Assembly (NCBI GenBank): GCA_965203435.1
Contig: CBDBCU010000003.1
Coordinates: forward strand, 472,964 to 536,963
From: CBDBCU01 sp965203435
Lineage (GTDB): Bacteria; Chloroflexota; Dehalococcoidia; Lucifugimonadales; UBA3495
Length of the DNA: 64,000 bases
Reading direction: 5' to 3'
The position numbers and the translations under genes were made by a program. Positions 51,841-60,800 of the stretch are shown piece after piece (within the stretch, counting starts at the first letter, position 1; every line of letters starts with the position of its first letter). The notes below the pieces were generated by a model that searched no databases, was not told the origin of the DNA, and worked only from the letters and a program-made list of their open reading frames with translations.

Positions 51841-52145
51841 ATCACTTCGCTCCGCTTAAAGTGGCTGACCACATAGGCGGTCAACACAAAGGCATCGCCG
51901 TTGAAAACCTTTACCACCACGCAAATGCGGTGGTCGCCTACCGGCAGGCCGTAGAACCACCGATAGTATAGTCGGACGAATTCCGGGTCCTTGTCATCCC
52001 GCATAATTTCGTCCGGGTCCAACAGCGTCTCCCCGATAGTTTCCTCCATCGGCTCCATCTCCCCGTGATCGTGGAGGATATGCCGCCACCGCTCCTCGGG
52101 AAAGCGGATGGCCCGGCCCTGATAGTCTAACAGTATAGCCCGCAT
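51819..52145 (-). CDS. BECR/PBECR-like toxin candidate A
   Basis: A 108-residue paralogue of toxin B: MRAILLDYQGRAIRFPEERWRHILHDHGEM, TLLDPDEIMRDD, RWFYGLPVGDHRICVVVKVFNGDAFVLTAYVVSH. The identical first 20 residues and same gene order (toxin, overlapping DUF2283) show a duplicated module. His residues in HILHDH and the Arg/Tyr in LYYRWFYG are candidate catalytic residues. Its start is ATG 52145 with GGGACGGGG upstream. Confidence 0.6.
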   Translation of the reverse strand: MRAILLDYQGRAIRFPEERWRHILHDHGEMEPMEETIGETLLDPDEIMRDDKDPEFVRLYYRWFYGLPVGDHRICVVVKVFNGDAFVLTAYVVSHFKRSEVIWTKSGA

Positions 52146-52165
52146 CGCCCCGTCCCTACCCTACT

Positions 52166-52732
52166 TTATCCCCGTTTCCGCGCCACCCAAGTGCCGCCGA
52201 TGTGGTCGTGCCAGCCCCGCTTTTCTTTGTCCCAGCCGACCCACAGGTAGCCCAAGAACAGGGCAATGCCGGAAAGGAACTTGCCCACGATTTCCCGCAG
52301 CAAGACCGCGCCGAACCCCGGGATATTGCCCTCCCCGATTCACCACTTGGATGCCGACAATCATCTTGCCGAGGGTTTGCCCTTTGGCGGCGATGAAAGC
52401 GACATGGTAAGTCCAGCTGACGACCACGCCGATAAGGTTCGCCGCCGTCTGCCCCCCGCCGCCGCCCAGCAGGAGGCGCAGTACCAAGCCAACTACCGCA
52501 GCGACAAGGCTGATCAGGATGATGTCAATCAACGCCGCCGCTACCCGAATCCAAACCCCATATACTCCCCGCCGGCGGCCAACTCGCCGCCGGGCGGGTA
52601 AGCCATCCCCGGCGCATAACCCGGCCCGCCGGCAATCGCCGCCCCGCAATTGGGGCAGAACCGCGCCCCCGGATCCTGTTCCCGGCCGCAAGTGGCGCAG
52701 AAAGTGCCGTTGTCCTCGGGGTGGTAGGCCAT
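52166..52732 (-). pseudogene. Zinc-ribbon RDD membrane protein, two frameshifts
   Basis: Starts at ATG 52732 (MAYHPEDNGTFCATCGRE) with a zinc ribbon (CATCG ... CPNCG), then an RDD domain split across frames: WIRVAAALIDIILISLVAAV, KGQTLGKMIVGIQVVN and GNIPGFGAVLLREIVGKFLSG up to HDHIGGTWVARKRG at TAA 52166. The frame must shift near 52555 (a missing T in a T-run) and near 52333 (an extra G in a G-run). RDD proteins are small membrane proteins of unknown or transport function. Both shifts are in homopolymers, so sequencing error is as likely as decay. Confidence 0.75.
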
Positions 52733-52928
52733 AGTTTGCTCCTTACTTTGAGGTGGTGTTGGCCGCTGAAAACCTTTACCGAGCCGCAGGCTAACCGACT
52801 GGCGGCTCTACCAAGGAGGTTTTATCCCCCTTTGCCTGAAGTAGTCCGTCAGCATCTTGGTCAAGAAAGGCACTGCCGCAGACGGGATGCCGTACTTCAC
52901 GGCTATCTACTTAATGTCTAACTTATCC

Positions 52929-53092
52929 CCAGGCTGGGTTCTGTTCCGTTTTGCTGGGGGGGGGTGGTTCGTTGAATCCTGGAATCAAGGGAAAAATACC
53001 CGCTTATCCCAAATCGACGGGTATTTTTGTTCCGCTCATCCAGGATGAGCGGAACACCCCCCCAGCAAAATGGAACAGAACCCCAGGCTGAC
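52929..53092. repeat. Inverted duplication flanking a terminator
   Basis: Arms at about 52929-52971 and 53051-53092 (TTCTGTTCCGTTTTGCTGGG and its near-inverse) surround the terminator. A second palindrome (TTCCGCTCATCC and its inverse) lies at 53030-53054. It covers the 3' end of the zinc-ribbon gene. The 52733-52928 stretch shows no gene. Confidence 0.75.
52992..53028. terminator. Bidirectional terminator
   Basis: AAAAATACCCG (52992-53002) pairs with CGGGTATTTTT (53018-53028). It has A-run and T-run on the two sides, so it can stop transcription from either direction. Confidence 0.85.
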
Positions 53093-53813
53093 GCGTCTCG
53101 ATGTACGCCTTAACAAAAATTATGATGGCGGGCATCATAATTTCGACGATGGTCATCAACTGTTCCGCTTCCGAACTACCCGAGTCACCCGAGCCTCCCG
53201 CCTCGGAAAGCGCATATTTCTCCCGTCGTTCGGCTTCCCTTTGGGCGCGCTCCTCCGCTTTTTGTAAGCGACGCTCCTCGGCTACGCGAGCTCGCTCCTC
53301 GGCTGCCTCGCGAGCCCGCTTTTTCTCCTCCTCTGCTTGGGCGCGCCACGCCTCCTTACGCGCGGCGGATTGTTCTTGGATCAGCTGTTTCTGCTGGGCC
53401 GCTGCGATGCGTTGCTGCTCCCGGGTCAGTCCCCTTTGGTCGCCTTTGTCCCTCGGGACAACCGCTTGTCTCAGCGCTTGACGCGTCGGCTCAGCGACAG
53501 AGCCGTTACTGCCCGAGGCATTGGCTACCGCCAAGCCGCACCACTTGCAATAGTTGGCTCCCGGGTTAATGGAGCCGCCGCAAGCGGCGCAAGTAAGTTC
53601 CGGTTCCGTATCTACCGGTTCGTGAAACGGAATCCTGGCCGCCCCGCACTGGCTGCAGAAGTTGGCCGACGTCTTTAGATGACTGCCGCAGGCAACGCAG
53701 GCTACCACGGTTTCCGCAAGGGTCGCTTCTTGCCCTTGGCGCAGAGCGTTGCCGCACCAGTGGCAGGTTTCAGCCCCATCCGGGTTATGGCTGATGCACT
53801 TGGGACAAACCAT
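53004..53813 (-). CDS. Zinc-ribbon and coiled-coil protein
   Basis: A 269-residue protein. Three zinc ribbons at residues 3-21 (CPKC ... CHWC), 39-56 (CVAC ... CSQC) and about 75-90 (CAAC ... CKWC); a basic/acidic helix at about 125-205 rich in Arg/Glu/Ala, probably coiled coil; a hydrophobic segment near 222-235 (IVEIMMPAIIIFVKAYIE) that could be membrane-anchoring. The last 27 residues are encoded by the inverted repeat and terminator region, so the natural end may have been replaced. No catalytic motif. ATG 53813; role unknown. Confidence 0.65.
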   Translation of the reverse strand: MVCPKCISHNPDGAETCHWCGNALRQGQEATLAETVVACVACGSHLKTSANFCSQCGAARIPFHEPVDTEPELTCAACGGSINPGANYCKWCGLAVANASGSNGSVAEPTRQALRQAVVPRDKGDQRGLTREQQRIAAAQQKQLIQEQSAARKEAWRAQAEEEKKRAREAAEERARVAEERRLQKAEERAQREAERREKYALSEAGGSGDSGSSEAEQLMTIVEIMMPAIIIFVKAYIETRQPGVLFHFAGGVFRSSWMSGTKIPVDLG

Positions 53814-53867
53814 CTGACGCCTCTCTATGTTCAGTTGCCCCGTTCCCTATCGGCCCGATTTTCCCGG

Positions 53868-54209
53868 CTAGTTCCGGTAGTAGCTGGCCGCCCGGTTCAA
53901 GTCATGCTGTACCAGGAGCCATGCCGCCGGAAAGAATACCAGCCACAGGATGAATATGGCAACGCCCGAATACTTGCCGCCGACGAATTGGGCGTACTGG
54001 TGAGCATGATGCCACAAGGCAAAGAAGTTGACAATGGGGATAATGAGCAGGCCTGTCCACCAGCCGGCCCATTCGTCTCTGCCATTGTCTTGATGCAGTT
54101 CTTTGAGGGTGACATAGAACCAGTAAAGGCCGTAAATGCCAAAGGTGCAAAGGAACAGGACAACCTGCATCATCATATCGCGGTGCTTGATATGGTCATG
54201 CTGGTGCAT
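53868..54209 (-). CDS. DUF4234-like small membrane protein
   Basis: A 113-residue protein. Three hydrophobic segments (VVLFLCTFGIYGLYWFYVTL, GWWTGLLIIPIVNFFALWHH, and VAIFILWLVFFPAAWLLVQ) with FGIYGLYWFY and the polar end NRAASYYRN recall DUF4234 proteins. It lies 54 bp upstream of the zinc-ribbon gene on the same strand. Function unknown. The ATG at 54209 is one of several nearby starts. Confidence 0.55.
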   Translation of the reverse strand: MHQHDHIKHRDMMMQVVLFLCTFGIYGLYWFYVTLKELHQDNGRDEWAGWWTGLLIIPIVNFFALWHHAHQYAQFVGGKYSGVAIFILWLVFFPAAWLLVQHDLNRAASYYRN

Positions 54210-54429
54210 ACGACGATCCTTGGCTTACCCCCAAGCGGCGGTCGGATGAAAGGCATTTTAGACCGATGCCGGCCAGATGTCAAAGGCCGGCACTAATCTC
54301 CTACCGTCCTTCCCGCCATTACCCCCACCGTCATTGGTATGTTGTAATAGTCGGGAGAACCGGCGGATTAGCCGGAGGGGCGCGGGGGCGGTGCCGACCG
54401 TCCTTGGGCGGCTCCGGGACTTGGTCCGG

Positions 54430-54600
54430 AGGGCGCCGTGCGGGAGTAGGGCAACCTCCCTATCTGGCGGTTGACCCAGCGGGGGTCAAGAGGGCGCCGT
54501 GCGGGAGTAGGGCAACCCCCACGCCTCCCAGGATTGACCGTTCCTGGCTCCGGCGGCGGCGGGGGTGTAGGGGCAACCCCCACGCCCCCAAGAGTTGACC
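54430..54600. repeat. Three degenerate direct repeats before the IS110 gene
   Basis: Three related units about 61 bp apart (near 54430, 54491 and 54552), each with GTAGGGCAACC-like or GTAGGGGCAACCCCCACGCC and TTGACC. They lie in a 490-bp gap (54210-54702) upstream of the IS110 transposase, with no gene seen. The region could encode the element's noncoding RNA. Confidence 0.65.
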
Positions 54601-54702
54601 GCTCCGAACGGATGATAGGGGCCAGAACCCCGGATTTGCCAGTGGGGAGGGTCAAATCCACCCGATTAACAACTTAAACCTCAAATCAAGGGAGGTCAAC
54701 CT

Positions 54703-55656
54703 ATGGCGGAACAAAGCAAGGTAGTGGCCGGGGTAGATGTGGGCAAAGCCACCTTGGTGGCGGCCCTCCGCACCGGCGCGGATCAGGAGTTCGCCAACAC
54801 TCCGGCCGGCCGCCAGCAGCTGCTGGCCTGGCTGGAGCAGCGGAAAGTGGATCTGGTGGTCTGCGAGCCCTCCGGCGGCTACGAAAAGGGCTTGGTGCTC
54901 CGCTTGCATCGGGCGGAGCGGGCGGTCAGCCTGGTCGCGCCGGGGCGGGCCCGGGCCTACGCCAAGGCGATGGGCCAGGCGGCCAAGACCGACCCGTTGG
55001 ACGCCCGCCTGTTGGCCCGCTACGGGGAGAAACTGGAGCCGGAGCCGGCCCCGGAACCGGAGCCGGAACGGGAAACGATTAAGGAACTGCTGGCCCTCCG
55101 GCAGCCGCGGGTGGAGGAGCGGGTGCGGGAACGCAATCGGCTGGAGCAGGAAAAGTCCTTTGCGGTAGAGGATTCCCTGTTCCGGCACCTGGAGTGGCTG
55201 GAGCGGGAGATTGAGCAGCTGGATCGGCAGTATAAAGAGCTGCTGGAAAGCAGTCAATCCCTGGCCCCGGCGGCGCAGCTGTATTGCAGCGTCCGCGGGG
55301 TCGGGATCCAGACCGCCGCTACTCTGCTGGCTTGGCTGCCGGAACTGGGTCGGGGGGACGGCAAGGGCCTGACCGCCTTAGCCGGACTAGCCCCCTGGCC
55401 TAAGGACAGCGGGAAACAGCAGGGCTATCGGGCCATTAGGGGTGGTAGGTCGGTAGTGCGCCGGGCCTTGTATCTGGCGACTATGACCGCCTTGCGGCGG
55501 AAGGACAATGACCTGAGCCGCTTTTATTACCATTTGCGGGAGCGGGGCAAGCCGGGCAAGGTGGCGATGGTGGCGGCGATGCGGAAGTTGCTGCTGCATC
55601 TGCACGCCATCGCCCGCCGGGGTACGCCCTGGGTTGCTCAGCATTCCCCGAATTAG
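54703..55656 (+). CDS. IS110-family transposase (DEDD recombinase)
   Basis: A 317-residue transposase with an N-terminal RuvC-like DEDD domain: GVDVGKATL (Asp11), VCEPSGGYEKG (Glu), and AKTDPLDARLLARYGEK (acidic pair). The C-terminal transposase_20 domain follows: SVRGVGIQTAATLLAWLPELG, GLAPWPKDSGKQQGYR, with the serine-recombinase-like IRGGRSVVRRALYLATMTALR. IS110 elements move with a bridge RNA encoded outside the gene. Element ends were not found, which is usual as the family lacks inverted repeats. ATG 54703 with GGGAGGT upstream. Confidence 0.92.
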   Translation: MAEQSKVVAGVDVGKATLVAALRTGADQEFANTPAGRQQLLAWLEQRKVDLVVCEPSGGYEKGLVLRLHRAERAVSLVAPGRARAYAKAMGQAAKTDPLDARLLARYGEKLEPEPAPEPEPERETIKELLALRQPRVEERVRERNRLEQEKSFAVEDSLFRHLEWLEREIEQLDRQYKELLESSQSLAPAAQLYCSVRGVGIQTAATLLAWLPELGRGDGKGLTALAGLAPWPKDSGKQQGYRAIRGGRSVVRRALYLATMTALRRKDNDLSRFYYHLRERGKPGKVAMVAAMRKLLLHLHAIARRGTPWVAQHSPN

Positions 55657-55689
55657 GCCGCCAATTTCCCGAAAACCCCTTGACGGCCA

Positions 55690-55912
55690 ACACGGATACT
55701 CCCGCGTAAGCGGGAATCCGGCGGTGGCTGGGCGGCAAAGGGCTGGTCTTTTCAGTACCGTCGGGGTTCCCGCTTACGCGGGAAGGACGGTAGGGGCGGC
55801 CGGGAATGGTGGTAGAAAGGGCGGCGACGGGGATGGTGGTAAGGGATTCCCGCTTGCGCGGGAATGACGGTAGGGGCGGCCGGGAATGACGGTAGGGGCG
55901 GCCGGGAATAAA
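55690..55912. repeat. Decayed dRS3-like repeat cluster
   Basis: A degenerate direct copy near 55695-55718, inverted copies at 55763-55791 and 55844-55871, and a run of GGGGCGGCCGGGAATGACGG fragments to 55912. It fills most of the 55657-56015 gap after the IS110 gene; no gene seen. Confidence 0.78.
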
Positions 55913-56015
55913 GGTAAAGCCGGTTGTCAGGTATAGGCAGGGCCCGGGCCGACCCTGCGGTCGGCCCGGGCAAGGTTGTACCGGCGGATTGAGGCGGCCG
56001 GCCGGTACTGAACGG

Positions 56016-56498
56016 CTAGTTGTCGTCGAAGTAGCCGCCGCTGATGGGGGCGCCGACCAGGGCGCTGCCGGCCAGCATATCGATGCCCTTGCGGACGGAG
56101 CCGCTGATGCTGTTGACCTCCTGCTCCAGGGCGCGCAGGGAACGCAGGGCATAGGCATCGGCCTCGGTGCGGCGGGACAAAGCCTCGGCATCGGCCTGCT
56201 GGATAATCCTGGCCGCTTTCTGTTCCGCCTCGGCCACCAGCTGATCGCCGCGCCGCTGAAACTCGGATTGGGTCAGCCGATCCCGGAACTCGTCCTCGGA
56301 TTTAGCCTTAGCCCGGCGGGCGTCGGCCAGGGCATTGTTCATAATCTGGTCCTTTTGGGACAGCATCTCCTCGGCGGCCTTGACTTCCTGGGGAATGCCC
56401 AGGCGCATCTGATCCACCAGCTCTACGAGCTTGGCCTTGTCCATCAGCAAGGCCCCGGTGATGGGCATCACCTTGCTGTTTTCAATGAGGCTTTCCAA
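56016..56498 (-). CDS. Coiled-coil protein (ATP synthase b-subunit-like/DivIVA-like)
   Basis: A 160-residue helical protein: VDQMRLGIPQEVKAAEEMLSQKDQIMNNALADARRAKAKSEDEF, DQLVAEAEQKAARIIQQADAEALSR, with a Gly-rich acidic end (GAPISGGYFDDN). In Chloroflexota and Actinobacteria such a gene often follows coaD and is annotated as ATP synthase b-like. Coding-like sequence (DIIDIINAIDRLESLIENSK) extends upstream of TTG 56498 to about 56536, but no ATG, GTG or TTG is there, so a rare start or missing base is possible. Probably cell-division or scaffold-related; inference. Confidence 0.65.
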   Translation of the reverse strand: MESLIENSKVMPITGALLMDKAKLVELVDQMRLGIPQEVKAAEEMLSQKDQIMNNALADARRAKAKSEDEFRDRLTQSEFQRRGDQLVAEAEQKAARIIQQADAEALSRRTEADAYALRSLRALEQEVNSISGSVRKGIDMLAGSALVGAPISGGYFDDN

Positions 56499-56559
56499 AC
56501 GGTCGATGGCGTTGATGATGTCTATGATGTCCCCCTTTCGCCGGCCGGGGTTTCGGGTT

Positions 56560-57048
56560 TTACGGAGCCGGCATACCGAATTTGCGATAGACTGCCTGGG
56601 CTACCCGGGGCGGCACCATTCCGCTAATGTCGCCGCCGAGGCGGGCCACTTCCTTTAAGAGGCTGGAACTGACAAAGAGATGGTCTTGGGAGGTCATAAA
56701 GGCGACCATATCCACATCCGGAGCCAGTTTCCGGTTCATAAAGGCCATTTCGTACTCGTACTCGAAATCCGACCCGCTCCGCAGGCCGCGCACCATCACG
56801 GCGGCGGCGATTTCCTGGGCAAAACGGACGACCAATCCCTCGAATTGGCGCACTTCCACATTGGGCAGGTGGCTTACCGCCGCCTGAAACAGCTCCACCC
56901 GTTCCGCGGCGGTAAAGAGCAGGTTTTTGGCGGGGGTGGCATACACCGCCACCACTACCCGGTCAAAGAGGGCCGCCGCCCGGGCCGCCACATCCACGTG
57001 ACCCAGCGTTACCGGGTCAAAGCTCCCCGGGTAGAGGGCGATGGTCAT
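56560..57048 (-). CDS. coaD: Phosphopantetheine adenylyltransferase
   Basis: A 162-residue enzyme that joins ATP and 4'-phosphopantetheine to dephospho-CoA, the penultimate step of CoA synthesis. YPGSFDPVTLGHVDV contains the TLGH nucleotide-binding motif (about residues 14-17); VRGLRSGSDFEYEYEMAFMNRKL and VSSSLLKEVARLGGDISG are the standard substrate and ATP motifs. ATG 57048 with GGGAGG upstream overlaps the rsmD stop by 4 bp, so the pair is coupled. Confidence 0.95.
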   Translation of the reverse strand: MTIALYPGSFDPVTLGHVDVAARAAALFDRVVVAVYATPAKNLLFTAAERVELFQAAVSHLPNVEVRQFEGLVVRFAQEIAAAVMVRGLRSGSDFEYEYEMAFMNRKLAPDVDMVAFMTSQDHLFVSSSLLKEVARLGGDISGMVPPRVAQAVYRKFGMPAP

Positions 57049-57620
57049 TCCCGGCCTCCCCATTGATAAAAGTCCACCAGGTTGTCCCCGTAGCGGCGCT
57101 GGGATTCCAAGCGCAGCGGCCCATACTGTTCCGCCAGGGTCAAGTGGCGGGAATGGCCTACCACCAGCCGCCCGCCGTCCGCGGCCAGTCCCGGCGCAAC
57201 GGCCAGGGATTCCATAAACTTGCCCAAGCCGGCCATCTTGTAGGGCGGATCGAGCAATATCAGTTGATAAGGCCCGGCCAGCGTGGACAAGGCCCGCTGC
57301 GCGTCAAGGCAATGGACGGCGGCCTGACCGCGGTATCCGGCCGTCGCCAGATTGTCCCGCAAGACCTGACTTTGGCGGCGATGGCGTTCCACGAAATCGG
57401 CCCAAGCCGCCCCCCGGCTGAGGGCTTCGATGCCCAGGCTGCCGGTGCCGGCGAACAGATCCAGGACGCGGGCGTCCCGATAGGTTTCCGGCGGCAGGAT
57501 GTTAAAGATGGCGGCTCTTACCCGCGCGGCGGTGGGACGGACGCCGGAAACGGCGGGGCCGGCCAGGCGGCGGCCGCGGGCGGCGCCGCCGGCCACGCGC
57601 AAATTGCTGCTGGGGGGCAT
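57045..57620 (-). CDS. rsmD: 16S rRNA (guanine966-N2)-methyltransferase
   Basis: A 191-residue RsmD. RVAGGAARGRRLAGP and GVRPTAARVRAAIFNIL form the RNA-binding start; SAM-binding LDLFAGTGSLGIEALSRGA lies at about residues 49-67; catalytic LILLDPPYKM at about 120-129. It methylates G966 of 16S rRNA in the 30S subunit. rsmD-coaD is a common gene pair. Starts at ATG 57620; the end overlaps coaD. Confidence 0.94.
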   Translation of the reverse strand: MPPSSNLRVAGGAARGRRLAGPAVSGVRPTAARVRAAIFNILPPETYRDARVLDLFAGTGSLGIEALSRGAAWADFVERHRRQSQVLRDNLATAGYRGQAAVHCLDAQRALSTLAGPYQLILLDPPYKMAGLGKFMESLAVAPGLAADGGRLVVGHSRHLTLAEQYGPLRLESQRRYGDNLVDFYQWGGRE

Positions 57621-57849
57621 TATAAATCACCCCTGGTCAAAGTTTGCCAGTAAAAAACCGGGTCAGTTTCGGGCAGTTTTGCGGCGGGTTGGGTGGGGGT
57701 GGTGGTCGGGGGAATGGAAACGCCCCCGCCGCCGGACGACCGCCTAGGTTATTATAGCGGCATAGATGATGGAGCGGGCGCTTTTTCTTGACACGCCTAT
57801 TCGGGGGCGATTATATTAGCCCCAAAATCCGGGCCGGAGGAATAATCCT

Positions 57850-60800
57850 ATGCCTCGCTTTCCTAATGTTCTGGACAATGAACGGGCGGTGGTGGCGGAC
57901 CAGCTGCGCCGCAACCTGGACGCCGCCACGGCCTTTGACTTCGTATCCGCCTATTTCACCCTCAACGGCTATGAACTGCTGGCCGAGGAACTGGAAAAGG
58001 TCGCCGCCGTCCGTTTCCTGTACGGCGATCCCACTTCTGTGGAACAGCTCGATCCGGGCGATCAGGAACCCAGGTCCTTCGAGTTGACCGAGCAGGGCTT
58101 GTCCCCCAGCTACACCCTGCAACAGGGGGATCTGGCGCGGCGGTGCGCCGAATGGGTCAAGAGCGACCGGGTAGCCATCCGCTCCGTCCGACAAGACAAC
58201 TTTCTGCACGGCAAACTTTACCTTACCGCCGGGCCGGCGGGCCGCGCCGCCATCGTCGGCAGTTCCAACTTTACCAAGCGCGGGCTGGGCGGCGGCGGCC
58301 AAGCCAATCTGGAAATCAACCTGGCGACCACGGACGCCGCGGCCCTGGCCGAACTGGAGGAATGGTTTGACCGCCTCTGGAATAACCGGCAGCGCACCAA
58401 GGATGTCAAAGGGCAGGTACTGGATGCCCTGGAGCGTATCGGCCGCAACTACGCCCCGGAATGGGTGTATTACAAAACCCTGTACGAGCTGTTCCGCAAA
58501 GACATCGCGGCAAGGCTGGCCGGGAAGGACGACCTAGCCGCCGGCGGTTTTACCGACAGCCAGGTCTGGAACATCCTCTACGAGTTCCAGAAAGACGGCG
58601 TCCGCAGCGTCATCGCCAAGTTGCAGGCCCATAACGGCTGCATCCTGGCCGACAGCGTGGGCCTGGGCAAAACTTACACCGCTTTGGCCGTCATCAAATA
58701 CTTTGAGCTGCGGAACGAGCGCGCCCTGGTGCTTTGCCCCAAAAAGTTGCAATCCAACTGGTCGCTGTATCAGGCCGCCAACAACCACATCCAGAACCCC
58801 TTTGACAAGGATCGTTTCGGCTATACCCTGTTGGCCCATACCGATTTGTCGCGGAATTCCGGCTATGTCGGCAGCGTCGACCTCGCCAACTTCAAATGGG
58901 GCAACTACGATTTGGTGGTCATTGACGAATCCCACAACTTCCGCAATGACGAGGGGCAGCGCTACCAGCGGCTGTTGGAGGAGGTTATCGGCGGCGGGGC
59001 CCGCACCAAAGTGCTGCTGCTGTCGGCTACGCCGGTGAACACTTCCCTGGTAGATTTGCGGAATCAGATTTACCTGATGACCGAAAAGCGGGAGGACGCT
59101 TTCCGGCAAAGCCTGGGTATCGGCAACATCCGCGCTGTGATGGCGGCGGCGCAGAAACAGTTCCGGGAATGGGAAACGGAGCAGGGCCGGGGCATCCGCC
59201 GGGATAAAACCCGGCTGCTGGACACGCTGGGGGCTGACTTTCGGCGGCTGCTGGACGGCGTATCCATATCCCGCTCCCGCCGCCTGATCGAGCAGTTCTA
59301 CGCCGCCGAAATGGCGCGCATCGGGCAGTTTCCTGAACAAGCCCCGCCGGTCAATGAACATCCGCCCACCGACCTGGAGGGCCGCCTGTCCTACAAGGGC
59401 CTGGCCGACAACATCGAAAAATTCCGGCTGGCCTTGTACCAGCCCTCCAGCTATGTAACCGATCCGCAGCGGCTCCAAGAATTGGCCGCCACCCGCCAGC
59501 GCTACAATTTCAATCAGCAGGACAGCGAGCGGTTCCTGATTGGAATGATGCGGACGAACTTCCTGAAACGGCTGGAAAGTTCCGCCCATTCCCTGACCTT
59601 GACCTTGCAGCGCACCATCGGCAAGATGGAGCTGCTGCTGGACAAGATTGACCGCTACCGGCAGGACCGCCAATCCGCGGCGGATTTGACCGACTCCGAC
59701 ATTCGGCCGGAGGAGGATGGGGAGGATGAGGAGTTTTTCGTCAACCGGGGGCGCAATCCCTATCGCTTGTCGGAGCTGGACTTGAGCCGCTGGCAAACCG
59801 ATTTGCGGCAAGACCGGGAGACGCTTTCCGCCGCCCTGGCGCAGGTAGCCGCCATTACTCCGCAGCGGGACGGCAAGCTGGCGGCTATCCGCCGAGCCCT
59901 CCGCGCCAAGGCGACGCAGCCCACCATCGACCGGGAGGGCCACCTCAACCGCAAGCTGCTGGTATTCACCACTTTCAAGGATACGGCGGAGTATCTGTAT
60001 TGCAACCTGACCGGCCTGGCCCGGGAGTTGGGCCTCAACATCGCTATGGTTTCCGGGGACAGCAGTCAAACCACGGCCGGCGGCAACGATTTCAACGCCA
60101 TCCTGTCCAACTTTGCGCCGGTAGCCCGTCAGCGCCGGGACGCCGCCGGCAATGCCGATATTGACCTGCTGATTGCCACGGACTGCATTTCCGAGGGGCA
60201 GAACTTGCAGGACTGCGACACCGTCATCAACTACGACATCCACTGGAATCCGGTGCGCATTGTGCAGCGGTTCGGGCGCATTGACCGCATCAAAAGTCGC
60301 AACGCCCGGGTGCAGATGGTGAACTACTGGCCGACCGACGAGATGGACGACTATCTGAAACTGCAAAGCCGGGTGCAGGCGCGGATGGCCCTGGCCGACA
60401 TCGCCGCCAGCGGCGACGCCGATCCCTTTACCGAGCTGGAGGCCCGCTGGGAATTGAACTTCCGCGATGAGCAGCTGCGGCGGCTCCGCCAGGAAGCCTT
60501 GACTCTGGAGGAACTGGAGGACACCCCTACCCTGGGCGATTTTACCCTCGACCATTTCATCGCCCAGTTGCTGCGCTATCTGGAGCGCAATCGGGAGGAA
60601 TTGGAGGCGATGCCGCCGGGCATTTATGCGGTAGCGCCGCCGGCCACGCCGCCGGCCGGCCCGGCGGCCGCGCCGGGGGTGATTTTCTGCCTGCGGCAGC
60701 GCAATGCCGGCGCGGGGGCGGCCGATGCCCGCCGCCAGTTTGCCAGTCCCCGCCATCCTTTCTATTTTGTCTATATCCTGCCCGACCGGACTATCCGCTA

